Source: Bacteroidota bacterium
GTDB lineage: Bacteria; Bacteroidota; Bacteroidia; NS11-12g; UBA955
Direction of reading: 5' to 3'
Length of the DNA: 64,000 bases
Assembly: GCA_018333525.1 (NCBI GenBank)
Contig: JAGXTF010000012.1
Coordinates: 25,859 to 89,858, forward strand
Shown: positions 16,693 through 26,120 of the stretch, piece after piece
Position numbering within the stretch: position 1 is the first letter of the stretch
Layout: each line of letters starts with the position of its first letter
Notes under the pieces: model-generated
Database searches by the model: none
Told to the model about the DNA's origin: nothing
What the model saw: only the letters and a program-made list of their open reading frames with translations
Program-made: the position numbers and the translations under genes

Positions 16693-17738
16693 ATTCCGAA
16701 AATCGCGAAAAAATAATTCAGGAATTACAGGAAAAACTGATTGTAACCATTGAACTGGAACATTCCACAATTCCTCCTTATTTATATGCGTACTGGTCTG
16801 TAAAGGACAGGTCTTCTGAAACAGCCAGAGTACTGCTGGAAGTGGCAAAAGAAGAGATGATGCATATGGCAATGGCATGTAATATTTTACATGCCACCGG
16901 AGGTACTTTAAAATGCAACCATCCGGGTTTTATTCCGGATTATCCATGTGCTTTACCAGGACATAGCAAAACGCAAACTCCATTTATTGTGGGATTAAGA
17001 AAATTATCCCTGTTAAGTATCGTTACATTTCTTGAAATTGAAAGACCACGAGCCGCCAATCCTCTGGTGAAATTAAATAAACCGGGAACGAATAAACCTA
17101 TTGATGCAGGCTGGGAAACCATAGCTGATTTTTATATGGAAATTACAGCACTTATAGCCAAATTGGATGACAGTGATTTTCAAAAAGGAAGGCAATTAAA
17201 CAACACGGATAAACCAGATAACAGTGGAATATTGTTTGCCGTACAGAGCAAAGCGGATGCATTAAAATGTGTTGCTGAAATAATAGAACAGGGAGAAGGA
17301 TTTGGATTTCAGGATGCCGATTCTGAGGAATCCCATTTTTATCGTTTCGTGGATATTTACCGAAAAATGGGGGGCACCGGAAAAATTGAAGATGGCATTT
17401 TCAATGCAAACGAATTGCGAGATACCTATGATAAAAATGTGTATGCGGAATTTGAAAAACAAATTATACATCTGGTACCAAATCCGAGAGAAGACAAATA
17501 CAGTACCGAGGCATATGAATGGCAGAATAAAAGATTTAATTCCATTTATAGCCGCATGCTGGATGACTTATGCAGTGGAATGTTAATGGATAACCCTGAA
17601 ATTGGCGGAGCGATAAAAGCCATGTTTGCATTGGGAAGACATGCCGATGCCATTATGAGTATACCTGCCTGGAGAGAAGTGGAAACTGCGCATTTCGGAC
17701 CCAGTTTTGAATATTTGGAACCAGGCGAAAGAATCTGA
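16689..17738 (+). CDS. VioB-type ferritin-like domain protein
   Basis: The 349-residue protein begins with the ferritin-like helices typical of the C-terminal part of VioB: IELEHSTIPPYLYAYWSV (Glu24, His25) and EVAKEEMMHMAMACNIL (Glu56 and His59 of an ExxH motif), a ligand set consistent with a metal site. A later part has GFGFQDADSEESHFYRF, where VioB has its second EExxH-like helix. Homologous domains sit in iminophenyl-pyruvate dimer synthases. It starts within the halogenase stop (ATGA overlap) and shares a base with the next start, which implies translational coupling. Together with the protein at 12559 it would rebuild a VioB/RebD-like enzyme from two chains; that assembly is inference. 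Confidence 0.82.
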   Translation: MNSENREKIIQELQEKLIVTIELEHSTIPPYLYAYWSVKDRSSETARVLLEVAKEEMMHMAMACNILHATGGTLKCNHPGFIPDYPCALPGHSKTQTPFIVGLRKLSLLSIVTFLEIERPRAANPLVKLNKPGTNKPIDAGWETIADFYMEITALIAKLDDSDFQKGRQLNNTDKPDNSGILFAVQSKADALKCVAEIIEQGEGFGFQDADSEESHFYRFVDIYRKMGGTGKIEDGIFNANELRDTYDKNVYAEFEKQIIHLVPNPREDKYSTEAYEWQNKRFNSIYSRMLDDLCSGMLMDNPEIGGAIKAMFALGRHADAIMSIPAWREVETAHFGPSFEYLEPGERI

Positions 17739-18346
17739 TGAAAAAAGGATTATGGTTGCCTTTTTTGATTAGTGTAGCAATTGTAATTGCAATATTTCTT
17801 CTATTTCCTGAAGCCGAAAATTATTTTCAAATCGCATTACAAAATGTTAAAGAGAGCAAATCCACCTTTTCAGTTTGGAGTTTTTTAATTCTCACTTCCG
17901 ACATTTTTTTACCCGTTCCATCCAGCATTGTTATGTACTTCAACGGTTTGGTTCTTGGAGTAATTTGGGGTTTTTTGCTTTCGATGTTTTCTGTGTTTTT
18001 ATCTTCGGCTTTAGGATATTATGCAGGTAGAATTGGAGCCTGGGGTGTGAAAGCAGTAGAGGATGAAAAAGCAAATGCTTTTATGGAGAAATACGGAATG
18101 TTGGCAATTTTGATTAGCAGGGGAATACCGGTACTTTCTGAAAGTATTTGTTTTGTGAGTGGCTACAGGAAATTCCCTTTTGGAAAATATATGGCATATT
18201 CCGTGCTCGGTTATTTGCCGGTTGCAATCATATATGCATGCTTTGGTACTTTGGGTGAAAGCCAGGATTTGTTTTTGATATCTTTTGGTGCGTCCCTGTT
18301 GTTTTCCGGATTGATTTATGTGGCAGTTTCCCGATGGAGAAAGTGA
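17738..18346 (+). CDS. DedA/TVP38-type (VTT domain) inner-membrane protein
   Basis: The 202-residue product is hydrophobic, with about five membrane segments and the VTT-type core: PVPSSIVMYFNGLVLG, a G-rich AGRIGAWG, then KYGMLAILISRGIPVLSE and FGKYMAYSVLGYLP. The family moves lipids or other small molecules across the bilayer or supports membrane homeostasis; the specific substrate is unknown. Its ATG overlaps the stop of the ferritin-like gene (TGATG), so it belongs to the island operon and could serve export or self-protection, which is inference. It is the last gene before aspS. Confidence 0.8.
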   Translation: MKKGLWLPFLISVAIVIAIFLLFPEAENYFQIALQNVKESKSTFSVWSFLILTSDIFLPVPSSIVMYFNGLVLGVIWGFLLSMFSVFLSSALGYYAGRIGAWGVKAVEDEKANAFMEKYGMLAILISRGIPVLSESICFVSGYRKFPFGKYMAYSVLGYLPVAIIYACFGTLGESQDLFLISFGASLLFSGLIYVAVSRWRK

Positions 18347-18431
18347 GGTGATATGCTTCGTTTATCACAAGGAAAGAGCATCTACCCCTGATTTTTATTA
18401 TTCTTTAAAATATAGCAGCTAATTTCGCGGA

Positions 18432-20174
18432 ATGTATCGTACGCATAACTGTGGTGAATTGCGCATGGAGCACGTTGGTGTGGAAGTCCGCTTATCCGGC
18501 TGGGTAGCGCGGAACAGGAACAAAGGATTTCTTTGTTTTGTAGACCTCCGGGATCGCTATGGCATTACCCAGTTGACCTTTAATGAACAAAAAAATGCAA
18601 AATTGCTGGAGCAGGCAACCTCACTTGGAAGAGAATTTGTAATTACTGCCACGGGAATTGTAAGAGAACGCGAAAGCAAAAATCCCAATCATTCAACGGG
18701 TGATATTGAGATTGAGGTAAGTGAATTAATTATATTAAATGCTGCAAAAGTTCCTCCTTTTATTATTGAAGATGAAACCGATGGAGGAGATGATATTCGC
18801 ATGCAATACCGCTATTTGGATTTGCGCAGAAATGTGGTTCGGAAAAATCTGGAATTGCGCCACAATTTGGCACAGGAAGTAAGAAAATACCTGGATAGCA
18901 AGGGTTTTTTGGAAGTAGAAACTCCGGTATTAATTAAATCAACTCCTGAAGGAGCGAGAGATTTTGTGGTTCCAAGCCGCATGAATCCTGGGCAGTTTTA
19001 TGCCCTGCCTCAGAGCCCGCAAACGTTTAAACAACTGTTAATGGTGAGTGGATTTGACCGCTATTTTCAAATTGTAAAATGTTTCAGGGATGAAGATTTG
19101 CGTGCAGACAGACAACCGGAATTTACACAAATAGATTGTGAAATGGGTTTTGTGGTGAGGGAAGATGTCATTCAAACATTTGAAGGTTTAACCAAACATC
19201 TTTTTCATAAAGTATTGAATTTGGAATTGGGCGAAATTCCGAGAATAACCTATGCGGAAGCTATGGAAAAGTATGGAAGTGACAAACCGGATATCCGATT
19301 TGAAATGCAATTTTGCGATCTCAGCAATATCGTAAAAGGCTGTGGATTTTCTGTTTTTGACAATGCAGAATCTGTACTTGCAATTAATGTAAATGGGGCA
19401 GCAGATTATACCAGAAAACAACTGGATGAGTTAACCGAATTTGTTAAAAAACCACAGATAGGAGCCAGCGGACTTATTTATTGCAGGTGCGAGAGTGATG
19501 GAAATTTAAAATCTTCGGTAGATAAATTTTATGATAGCCAACAGCTTCAAAAATGGGCAGAGGCATGTAGTTCCAAACCCGGAGATTTGATCCTTGTATT
19601 GGCAGGTAATACGGCAAAAACGCGCAAACAATTGTGTGAGTTGCGACTGGAAATGGGCAGAAAACTCGGACTCCGCGATCCATTTAATTTTAAAGCATTA
19701 TGGGTTGTGGATTTTCCATTGTTGGAACAGGATGAAGAAACCGGTAACTGGCATGCCATGCACCATCCATTCACAAGTCCTTTACTGGAAGATCTGGAAT
19801 TAATGAATTCCAATCCGGGAGCGGTGCGGGCAGATGCCTATGATTTGGTAATAAACGGCGTGGAAATAGGAGGTGGAAGTATACGCATTCACAACAGAGA
19901 ATTACAGGAAAAAATGTTTTCACTTTTGGGATTTACTCCTGAAAGTGCAAAAGCACAATTCGGCTTTTTGATGAACGCATTTGAATTTGGTGCACCTCCA
20001 CATGGTGGAATTGCATTTGGTTTTGATCGATTGTGTTCCATGTTTGGAGGTAGTGAAACCATTCGCGACTATATCGCATTTCCAAAAAATAATGCGGGAA
20101 GAGATGTAATGATTGATGCGCCAGCTGCTTTAGACGGAGCGCAATTAAAAGAGCTGGGAATAGAACTAAAGTAA
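18432..20174 (+). CDS. aspS: Aspartyl-tRNA synthetase
   Basis: This class II enzyme charges tRNA-Asp in the cytoplasm. The 580 residues contain the N-terminal OB-fold ([14 protein letters not shown]), motif 2 [18 protein letters not shown] near residue 218, the bacterial GAD insertion, and motif 3 [10 protein letters not shown] near residue 530. Length is typical of bacterial AspRS. A near-consensus -7 element TAATTTCG at 18420-18427 ends four bases before the ATG, suggesting an almost leaderless message from its own promoter. The 3' end overlaps dgkA on the other strand by nine bases. Confidence 0.97.
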   Translation: MYRTHNCGELRMEHVGVEVRLSGWVARNRNKGFLCFVDLRDRYGITQLTFNEQKNAKLLEQATSLGREFVITATGIVRERESKNPNHSTGDIEIEVSELIILNAAKVPPFIIEDETDGGDDIRMQYRYLDLRRNVVRKNLELRHNLAQEVRKYLDSKGFLEVETPVLIKSTPEGARDFVVPSRMNPGQFYALPQSPQTFKQLLMVSGFDRYFQIVKCFRDEDLRADRQPEFTQIDCEMGFVVREDVIQTFEGLTKHLFHKVLNLELGEIPRITYAEAMEKYGSDKPDIRFEMQFCDLSNIVKGCGFSVFDNAESVLAINVNGAADYTRKQLDELTEFVKKPQIGASGLIYCRCESDGNLKSSVDKFYDSQQLQKWAEACSSKPGDLILVLAGNTAKTRKQLCELRLEMGRKLGLRDPFNFKALWVVDFPLLEQDEETGNWHAMHHPFTSPLLEDLELMNSNPGAVRADAYDLVINGVEIGGGSIRIHNRELQEKMFSLLGFTPESAKAQFGFLMNAFEFGAPPHGGIAFGFDRLCSMFGGSETIRDYIAFPKNNAGRDVMIDAPAALDGAQLKELGIELK

Positions 20175-20522
20175 GTAAGAAGCAAAAATAATACTTCCGC
20201 AAACAGCGGAAATAATACAACTGAAAGTAACTGCTGCTGCTGCAATATCTTTTGCTTTTCCCACAGCTTCATGAAAATCCGGATGCATGTGATCCAACAA
20301 TTTTTCGATAGCTGTATTCATTAGTTCTAAAGAAATTACAAGGGAGATACATAGTAAAAGAATAGTCCAATGGGTGGTATTCACATTCAAATAAAGACCG
20401 GTTGCAACTACCACCAAAGCACTCAAAAGCATAATTTGAATATTCCTGTGGCCCTGAATGCCACTTTTAAAACCGCGAAATGCATTCTTAAATGAGGAGA
20501 GAATATTTTTATTTTTATGCAT
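20166..20522 (-). CDS. dgkA: Diacylglycerol kinase family protein (DgkA/UndP kinase)
   Basis: The 118-residue integral membrane protein has a cytoplasmic N-terminal helix ([13 protein letters not shown]), three membrane segments, and the family signature [12 protein letters not shown] at about residue 68, with the KDIAAAAV helix after it. It phosphorylates diacylglycerol or undecaprenol and so recycles lipid for the envelope. The Gram-positive-type signature makes undecaprenol the possible substrate. The ATG at 20520-20522 follows immediately after the T-run of the dnaA terminator. Convergent overlap with aspS is nine bases. Confidence 0.9.
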   Translation of the reverse strand: MHKNKNILSSFKNAFRGFKSGIQGHRNIQIMLLSALVVVATGLYLNVNTTHWTILLLCISLVISLELMNTAIEKLLDHMHPDFHEAVGKAKDIAAAAVTFSCIISAVCGSIIFASYLL

Positions 20523-20549
20523 AAAAAAAATCCCCTGATTCAGGGGATT
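20523..20549 (-). terminator. Rho-independent terminator of dnaA
   Basis: On the minus strand AATCCCCT pairs with AGGGGATT around a five-base loop and is followed by eight T. The T-run ends right at the dgkA ATG, leaving no separate leader for dgkA. Read-through may be the way dgkA is expressed. Confidence 0.8.
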
Positions 20550-20555
20550 GGAATT

Positions 20556-21995
20556 TTAAAAAGTATTGATCTTGATTCTTTTTTCGATTTCTTCCACATC
20601 GTGGCGGAATTTTTTATCGGTCTCAATCAAATCATTAACGGTTTGACAAGCGTGAATCACTGTACTGTGATCTCTGCCACCGAAAAACATTCCGATATTT
20701 TTCAGAGATGCTTTGGTAAGATCCTTGGTAAAGTACATCGCAATTTGACGGGCCTGTACAATTTCTCTTTTTCTGGTTTTGGATTTTACTGCCTCTACAG
20801 GAATGTTGTAAAAATCGCAAACCAGTTTTTGAATGTATTCGATGCTGATTTCTCTGGTTGAATTTTTTACAAAGTTTTTTACAATTTGTTTCGCCAGATT
20901 CAGGTCGATATTTTTTCTGTTCAGGGATGCTTGTGCCAACAGAGAAATTAAAGCGCCTTCAAGTTCGCGGATATTGGTATCGATATTATGTGCCAGATAT
21001 TCCACTACATCTCTGTGAATGGTAATACCATCCTGATACATTTTATTTTCGAGAATGGCCACACGGGTTTCAAAATCCGGAGTTCCCAAATCTGCGCTGA
21101 GGCCCCATTTGAAGCGACTGAGCAAGCGCTCATCCATGTTTTTCAGATCCTTAGGAGGCCTGTCGCAAGTCAAAATAATTTGCTTGCCGTTTTGATGCAA
21201 ATGGTTGAAAATCTGAAAGAATATTTCCTGGGTTCTTTCTTTTTTGGAAAAGAATTGAACATCATCCACGATCAACACATCCATAAACTGATAAAAATTC
21301 ACGAATTGGTTGTTGTTTCCATTTTTTGCGGAATCAATGAATTGATTGATGAATTTTTCTGCACTTACAAATACCACTACTTTTTGTTTGTGGTTTTGTT
21401 TGATCAAATTTCCAATTGCGTGAGCCAGATGTGTTTTGCCCAAACCGCAACCGCCAAATATCATTAATGGATTAAAGGCAGTTCCACCCGGTTTTTGTGC
21501 GATGGCCAAACCTGCATTTCTCGCCAGTTTATTGCATTCTCCTTCCACAAAATTGTCGAAGGTGTATCTTGGATTCAACTGGCTATCGATATTCATCCGT
21601 TTTAAACCCGGAATAATAAATGGGTTTTTTATTGGACTATCGAGATTCACCGGAACACCAAGTTCATTTTGAACAGATTTTCCTGAAGTGCCTGTAGGCA
21701 GATTTATGGTATAAGGAGCATTATCATGCCCGGATGTTTCAATAATGACGTTGTATTCCAGTTTTGCAGTTGGACCAATTACTTTTTTAAGTGTCTTGTG
21801 TAACAATTGAACGTAGTGCTCTTCCAACCATTCATAAAAAAACTGACTCGGAACCTGTATGGTAAGAATTTTATTTGATAATTTAATTGGTTTGATAGGG
21901 TCAAACCAGGTTTTAAAGCTTTGGGGGTTCACATTATCTCTGATGATTTTGAGGCATTCCTGCCAGGCGAGTTCGTGTGTTTTGGTGTCAGTCAT
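20556..21995 (-). CDS. dnaA: Chromosomal replication initiator protein DnaA
   Basis: DnaA binds the origin and melts it with ATP. The 479-residue form starting at ATG 21995 (MTDTKTHELAW) fits the family; an in-frame ATG at 22013 and a TTG at 22058 would add residues without similarity. Domain I is the WQECLKIIRDNV region, the linker runs to about residue 125, the AAA+ core has Walker A GGCGLGKTHLAHA near residue 180 and Walker B VLIVDDVQF near residue 244, and domain IV carries the DNA-binding GGRDHSTVIHAC near residue 440. No DnaA-box cluster is visible next to it, so this is not evidently the origin. Confidence 0.96.
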   Translation of the reverse strand: MTDTKTHELAWQECLKIIRDNVNPQSFKTWFDPIKPIKLSNKILTIQVPSQFFYEWLEEHYVQLLHKTLKKVIGPTAKLEYNVIIETSGHDNAPYTINLPTGTSGKSVQNELGVPVNLDSPIKNPFIIPGLKRMNIDSQLNPRYTFDNFVEGECNKLARNAGLAIAQKPGGTAFNPLMIFGGCGLGKTHLAHAIGNLIKQNHKQKVVVFVSAEKFINQFIDSAKNGNNNQFVNFYQFMDVLIVDDVQFFSKKERTQEIFFQIFNHLHQNGKQIILTCDRPPKDLKNMDERLLSRFKWGLSADLGTPDFETRVAILENKMYQDGITIHRDVVEYLAHNIDTNIRELEGALISLLAQASLNRKNIDLNLAKQIVKNFVKNSTREISIEYIQKLVCDFYNIPVEAVKSKTRKREIVQARQIAMYFTKDLTKASLKNIGMFFGGRDHSTVIHACQTVNDLIETDKKFRHDVEEIEKRIKINTF

Positions 21996-22061
21996 AGCTT
22001 TTCCCTGGGTCATCCTTTCTTTTTGTGTTATTTCCTTAGATAATTGGTTGGTTGTCAACAG

Positions 22062-22078
22062 TTCTCATAACATGAGAA
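22062..22078. promoter_or_regulatory. Perfect palindrome upstream of dnaA
   Basis: TTCTCAT-aac-ATGAGAA is a seven-base perfect inverted repeat in the 172-base gap between the mutase stop and the dnaA start. It has no T-run and so is not a terminator. It could be an operator or a leader hairpin for dnaA. No convincing promoter match is seen beside it. Confidence 0.4.
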
Positions 22079-22167
22079 TCAGACTGCTAAGAAAGTAGAA
22101 AAATTCACAATGTGCTAACTTTTTTTACTTGTTTATGAATTTTTTTTTTGTATTGAAACGCAAAGTA

Positions 22168-23730
22168 TTATCCCTTGAATTCACCAAATACCGTTCTGAG
22201 TTTACCTGCAATTTCTCCGAGCGTGCAATATGCCTCAACTGCTTCTATAATGGGAGGCATCAGATTGTCGTTACCCATGGCCGCGGCTTGCAATTTTTGC
22301 AATACATTCTCTACCAATTCAGAATCTCTTTTTGATTTTAGCTCTTCAATTTTTTTTATTTGTGACAAACGAATATTGTCGTCAACTTTTAACAATTGGA
22401 TATCGGAAGTTTCAGTGATTTGAAATTCGTTTACACCAACAATTGTTTTTTCTCTGCTTTCAATAGCGCGTTGGGCTGCATAACTGCTCTTTGCAATTTC
22501 CGCCTGCATCCATCCATTTTCTATACATGCTACGGATCCGCCCATAGCATCCATCGATTTCATGATTTCCAATGCTTCTTTTTCAATGTCATCGGTAAGT
22601 GCTTCCAGAAAATAACTGCCTCCCAAAGGATCTGCAGTTGCAGTTACTCCACTTTCAAATGCAATTATTTGTTGGGTTCTCAAAGCAATTCTCGCAGCTC
22701 GTTCTGTTGGCAGACTCAATGCTTCATCAAAACCATTGGTATGCAAACTTTGTGTTCCACCAAGAATTGCAGCCATTGCCTGAAGTGTTACACGTGCAAT
22801 ATTATTTTCAGGTTGCTGAGCGGTAAGAGTACTACCTCCGGTTTGTGTGTGAAACCGCAGCATCATGGCTTCGGGTGCAGTTGCCCCCATGTCTTTCATC
22901 ATGACGGCCCAAATTTTTCTCGCCGCTCTGAACTTTGCAATTTCTTCAAAAAAATTATTATGAGAATTGAAAAAAAAGGAGAGTCTTTTCCCAAAAATAT
23001 CAATATCCAATCCTTTTTCTTTTGCAGCAAGTACATAACTTTTACCGTTGGCCAATGTAAATGCGAGCTCTTGAGCCGCAGTACTTCCGGCTTCGCGAAT
23101 GTGATACCCGCTGATGGAAATGGTATTCCAACGCGGAAGATTTTTACTGCACCATTCAAAAACATCGGTAATAATTCTCATACTCGGCCTTACCGGATAA
23201 ATGTAAGTGCCACGCGCAGCATATTCTTTTAAAATATCATTTTGTATGGTGCCGCTGATTTTGCTCAAATCCGCACCTTGTTTTTTTGCGAGTGCAACAT
23301 ACATCGCCAATAATATGGAGGCAGTTGCATTGATAGTCATGCTGGTGGTGATATCCTGAAGCAGAATTCCCTGAAAAAGCGTTTCTATATCTTCCAAAGA
23401 ATCAATCGCCACACCAACTTTTCCAACTTCCCCTTCACTCATTTTATCATCGCTGTCATATCCGATTTGCGTGGGCAAATCAAATGCAACGGATAAGCCT
23501 GTTGTTCCCTGAGACAATAAATAATGGTAGCGTTTATTGCTTTCTTCCGCCGTGCTGAATCCTGCATACTGGCGCATGGTCCACAACCTGCCCCGGTACA
23601 TGTCTTTTCGGACTCCCCGGGTATAAGGAAATTCTCCCGGGTTGGGATTTTGATGTGAATATTCCGAATAAACTTCCCGGATTTCCATACCACTATCGGT
23701 AGTGAATTTTTTGCTTTTTTCGGAGGTCAT
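22168..23730 (-). CDS. Methylmalonyl-CoA mutase-family large (substrate-binding) subunit
   Basis: The 520-residue protein matches the barrel part of B12-dependent acyl-CoA mutases: [104 protein letters not shown]. It lacks the C-terminal cobalamin-binding domain, which must be a separate protein, as in the large-subunit type. At the site where methylmalonyl-CoA mutase has a Tyr after TRG-P it has Arg (VRKD), while the Arg before LSFF is kept, so the natural substrate could differ (methylmalonyl-, isobutyryl- or another acyl-CoA). It is preceded by a small membrane-protein gene two bases upstream on the same strand. Confidence 0.88.
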   Translation of the reverse strand: MTSEKSKKFTTDSGMEIREVYSEYSHQNPNPGEFPYTRGVRKDMYRGRLWTMRQYAGFSTAEESNKRYHYLLSQGTTGLSVAFDLPTQIGYDSDDKMSEGEVGKVGVAIDSLEDIETLFQGILLQDITTSMTINATASILLAMYVALAKKQGADLSKISGTIQNDILKEYAARGTYIYPVRPSMRIITDVFEWCSKNLPRWNTISISGYHIREAGSTAAQELAFTLANGKSYVLAAKEKGLDIDIFGKRLSFFFNSHNNFFEEIAKFRAARKIWAVMMKDMGATAPEAMMLRFHTQTGGSTLTAQQPENNIARVTLQAMAAILGGTQSLHTNGFDEALSLPTERAARIALRTQQIIAFESGVTATADPLGGSYFLEALTDDIEKEALEIMKSMDAMGGSVACIENGWMQAEIAKSSYAAQRAIESREKTIVGVNEFQITETSDIQLLKVDDNIRLSQIKKIEELKSKRDSELVENVLQKLQAAAMGNDNLMPPIIEAVEAYCTLGEIAGKLRTVFGEFKG

Positions 23731-23732
23731 TA

Positions 23733-24266
23733 TTATCCGAAATACAATCCAACTTCTGCTTTCAAAAAGTTGATTGCTTTGTCTGTTGGTTGCTCTCCGT
23801 TGGCCATTAGTCTTTCAATAATTGCCCGACTCAGGTCTGTAGAGGTTGCTGATTCAGGCAATTCGGATGCACAATTGTTGATTAGCGCGATCACCTGTTC
23901 TTTTACCACCCGGATTACATTCCATGCCTGATTCGAAATATAAACCTGTTGGGATAAATTATAATTGAATTCCTGCTGAATATGACCCAGCATGGTAAAA
24001 CGAAGTGCTGTGGCAGAGATTCCGGGTTGGTTATCGCTGAGAATTAATTGTTGTGGGCTTATTCTTTCCAGAAATAATACCAACCTTTCATATGCCTGCA
24101 GTTTAACGGGAGAAATCTGATTCTGACTTTGCTGTCTGAGTTCCAGACGCAATTTGGACAGATTTTCGTCGCTCTGGTTTTTTAGAATAAAATATGCCGT
24201 GAAGAAAACTACTATAGCGGGAAGTACATATTTAATTATATCCAGGAATAGGTTCAGGGCGTCCAT
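23733..24266 (-). CDS. Conserved membrane-anchored protein of unknown function
   Basis: The 177-residue product has one N-terminal membrane segment (about residues 10-28, [16 protein letters not shown]) followed by a soluble helical domain ([31 protein letters not shown] and later helices). I know this general type from Bacteroidota, where it is often found beside the mutase gene, but its role is unknown to me. Its stop lies two bases from the mutase ATG, so the two are cotranscribed. No catalytic motif is visible. Confidence 0.75.
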   Translation of the reverse strand: MDALNLFLDIIKYVLPAIVVFFTAYFILKNQSDENLSKLRLELRQQSQNQISPVKLQAYERLVLFLERISPQQLILSDNQPGISATALRFTMLGHIQQEFNYNLSQQVYISNQAWNVIRVVKEQVIALINNCASELPESATSTDLSRAIIERLMANGEQPTDKAINFLKAEVGLYFG

Positions 24267-24371
24267 ATTTGGTCGGCAAATTAAAGGTTTTTTATTGAAT
24301 AAAGACCTGTATTTGGTATAGAAAACAATTTTTAAGCCTTTGCGTTACTTTTGCAGGGAAATTTATTTTTC

Positions 24372-24725
24372 ATGGAAACTACAGAAACCGTTGGTACTGC
24401 GCCCTTGAGCTTTACGGAAACCGCATTGTTGGAGTTGCATAGACTGCGCACGGACCTGGGAGAAGATACCGGACAATTTCTCAGAATTGGGGTTAAAGGA
24501 GGCGGTTGCTCCGGAATGAGCTATCTTTTGGCGTTTGATCAAAAAGAGGAGAATGACAATCTGTATCATTTTCAAAATCTGAATGTGATCATCAATAAGG
24601 CCCATGTTATGTATGTATTGGGCATGCAGGTAGATTGGATAAACGGATTGAATAACAGGGGATTTGTATTTGAAAATCCAAATGCCAAAACCACATGTGG
24701 TTGCGGCGAATCATTTTCGGTCTGA
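24372..24725 (+). CDS. A-type iron-sulfur carrier (IscA/ErpA/SufA family)
   Basis: The 117-residue protein delivers or assembles Fe-S clusters in the cytoplasm. The three conserved cysteines are present: Cys46 in GGGCSGMSY and Cys109 and Cys111 in TTCGCGESF, close to the C-terminus as in the family. I chose the ATG at 24372; a TTG at 24351 would add seven residues but is part of a candidate -7 element TACTTTTG at 24346-24353. Without neighbours from an isc or suf operon the subtype cannot be told. Confidence 0.93.
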   Translation: METTETVGTAPLSFTETALLELHRLRTDLGEDTGQFLRIGVKGGGCSGMSYLLAFDQKEENDNLYHFQNLNVIINKAHVMYVLGMQVDWINGLNNRGFVFENPNAKTTCGCGESFSV

Positions 24726-24787
24726 AATAAATCCGGTTTGTAGATTTCGCTTTTATTCCCAATACTGTTTAGGTATTTTCGAATCCT

Positions 24788-26020
24788 TTGAATTTCAGAG
24801 AAAACATCAGGCAGGGTTTGGAGAGTATTCGCTCCAACGCACTACGGGCAGTTATTACCTGTTTAATTATTGCAATTGGAATTGCAAGTCTGGTTGGAAT
24901 TTTAACTGCAATCGATGGTATTAAATCTGCCGTTACCCAAACGTTTAGCAGAATGGGATCCCAGAGTTTTTCTATTCGCAATGCAGGGGATGTGCGACGT
25001 CATGGTGGAATGGAGGCGCAAGCCATTAACAAACCTCTGAAATATCAAAATACGGTCGATTTTAAAAGAGAGTTTCAATATCCTGCGACCATTGCAGTAT
25101 CAAAGCCAGCAGAATTTGCTGCAATTGCACGCTTTAATGATAAAGAAACCAATCCAAATGTTACCGTAACCGGTACGGATGAAAATTATATTATTGCCTC
25201 CGGATATGAATTAAATTCCGGAAGAAATTTTACCAAAAATGATTGTGAACTGGCACTTCCTTTAGCATTGGTAGGGAAAGAAATATCTACCCGATTATTT
25301 GGGGAAAGAAATCCGATTGGAAAAGAAATTACGGTAAAAGGAAAGAAATATCTGGTAATCGGGGAATTGAAATCGAAGGGAAGCAGTTTGGGAATGACAG
25401 GTGGTGACAGAATTATTTTTATTCCTATTCAAAGGGCCAGAATGGATTTTACAGGTTTTCAGGATAATTGCAGTATGGATGTAATTGTAACCAGGCTTCA
25501 GGATTTGGAACCGGCAATGAACGAGGCTTACCTGGTTATGAGAAGAATTCGCGGATTAAAAGTAACAGAGGCAGATAATTTTATAATTACCAAAAGTGAC
25601 GCACTTGCAAAAGAGGCCATTGAAAATTTATCGATGGTAACTTCCGTGGGTACCATCATTGCAATTGTAACATTATTAGGAGCTGCAATTAGTTTGATGA
25701 ATATTATGCTGGTTTCAGTTACGGAAAGAACGCGGGAGATTGGAACCAGAAAGGCGCTTGGAGCAAAAGCCATTACCATCCGAAATCAATTTTTAACAGA
25801 GGCAATTGTGATTTGCCAGGTTGGAGGAATTGGAGGAATTTTATTGGGAATGTTGCTGGGAAATCTGGTTGCAATTGGATTGGGCAGCGGATTTATTATT
25901 CCATGGGTTTGGATCATTACTGCAGTATTGGTTTGCATGGTGGTAGGTTTGGCAGCGGGAATATATCCGGCAAACAAGGCAGCGCGCATGGATCCGATTG
26001 AGGCGCTTCGCTACGAATAA
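24788..26020 (+). CDS. MacB/FtsX-type ABC transporter permease
   Basis: The 410-residue protein has an N-terminal membrane segment ([15 protein letters not shown], about residues 24-42), a large periplasmic MacB-type core domain (about 45-280), and three C-terminal membrane segments with the FtsX-domain motif [17 protein letters not shown] near residue 312. It would work with a LolD/MacB-type ATPase, which is not adjacent. The only start in the right place is the TTG at 24788, 62 bases after the Fe-S carrier. It ends before a strong hairpin terminator. Substrate unknown. Confidence 0.88.
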   Translation: MNFRENIRQGLESIRSNALRAVITCLIIAIGIASLVGILTAIDGIKSAVTQTFSRMGSQSFSIRNAGDVRRHGGMEAQAINKPLKYQNTVDFKREFQYPATIAVSKPAEFAAIARFNDKETNPNVTVTGTDENYIIASGYELNSGRNFTKNDCELALPLALVGKEISTRLFGERNPIGKEITVKGKKYLVIGELKSKGSSLGMTGGDRIIFIPIQRARMDFTGFQDNCSMDVIVTRLQDLEPAMNEAYLVMRRIRGLKVTEADNFIITKSDALAKEAIENLSMVTSVGTIIAIVTLLGAAISLMNIMLVSVTERTREIGTRKALGAKAITIRNQFLTEAIVICQVGGIGGILLGMLLGNLVAIGLGSGFIIPWVWIITAVLVCMVVGLAAGIYPANKAARMDPIEALRYE

Positions 26021-26045
26021 TTTATTGGTTAATGAAATTTGCAAG

Positions 26046-26076
26046 AAAAAACCGGATAATTAATCCGGCTTTTTTT
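26046..26076. terminator. Terminator between convergent permease and gcvT
   Basis: CCGGAT at 26052-26057 pairs with ATCCGG at 26063-26068 around AATTA, flanked by A5 on the left and T7 on the right, so it can act for both converging genes. Confidence 0.8.
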
Positions 26077-26120
26077 AAATTTTATTGATTAGTTATTTCA
26101 GATTTTGAAATAAATTCTGA

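Noticed and set aside
20556..22167. Replication origin beside dnaA
   Set aside because: No cluster of TTATnCACA boxes or AT-rich unwinding repeats is visible around the gene, and in this phylum dnaA is often not adjacent to the origin.
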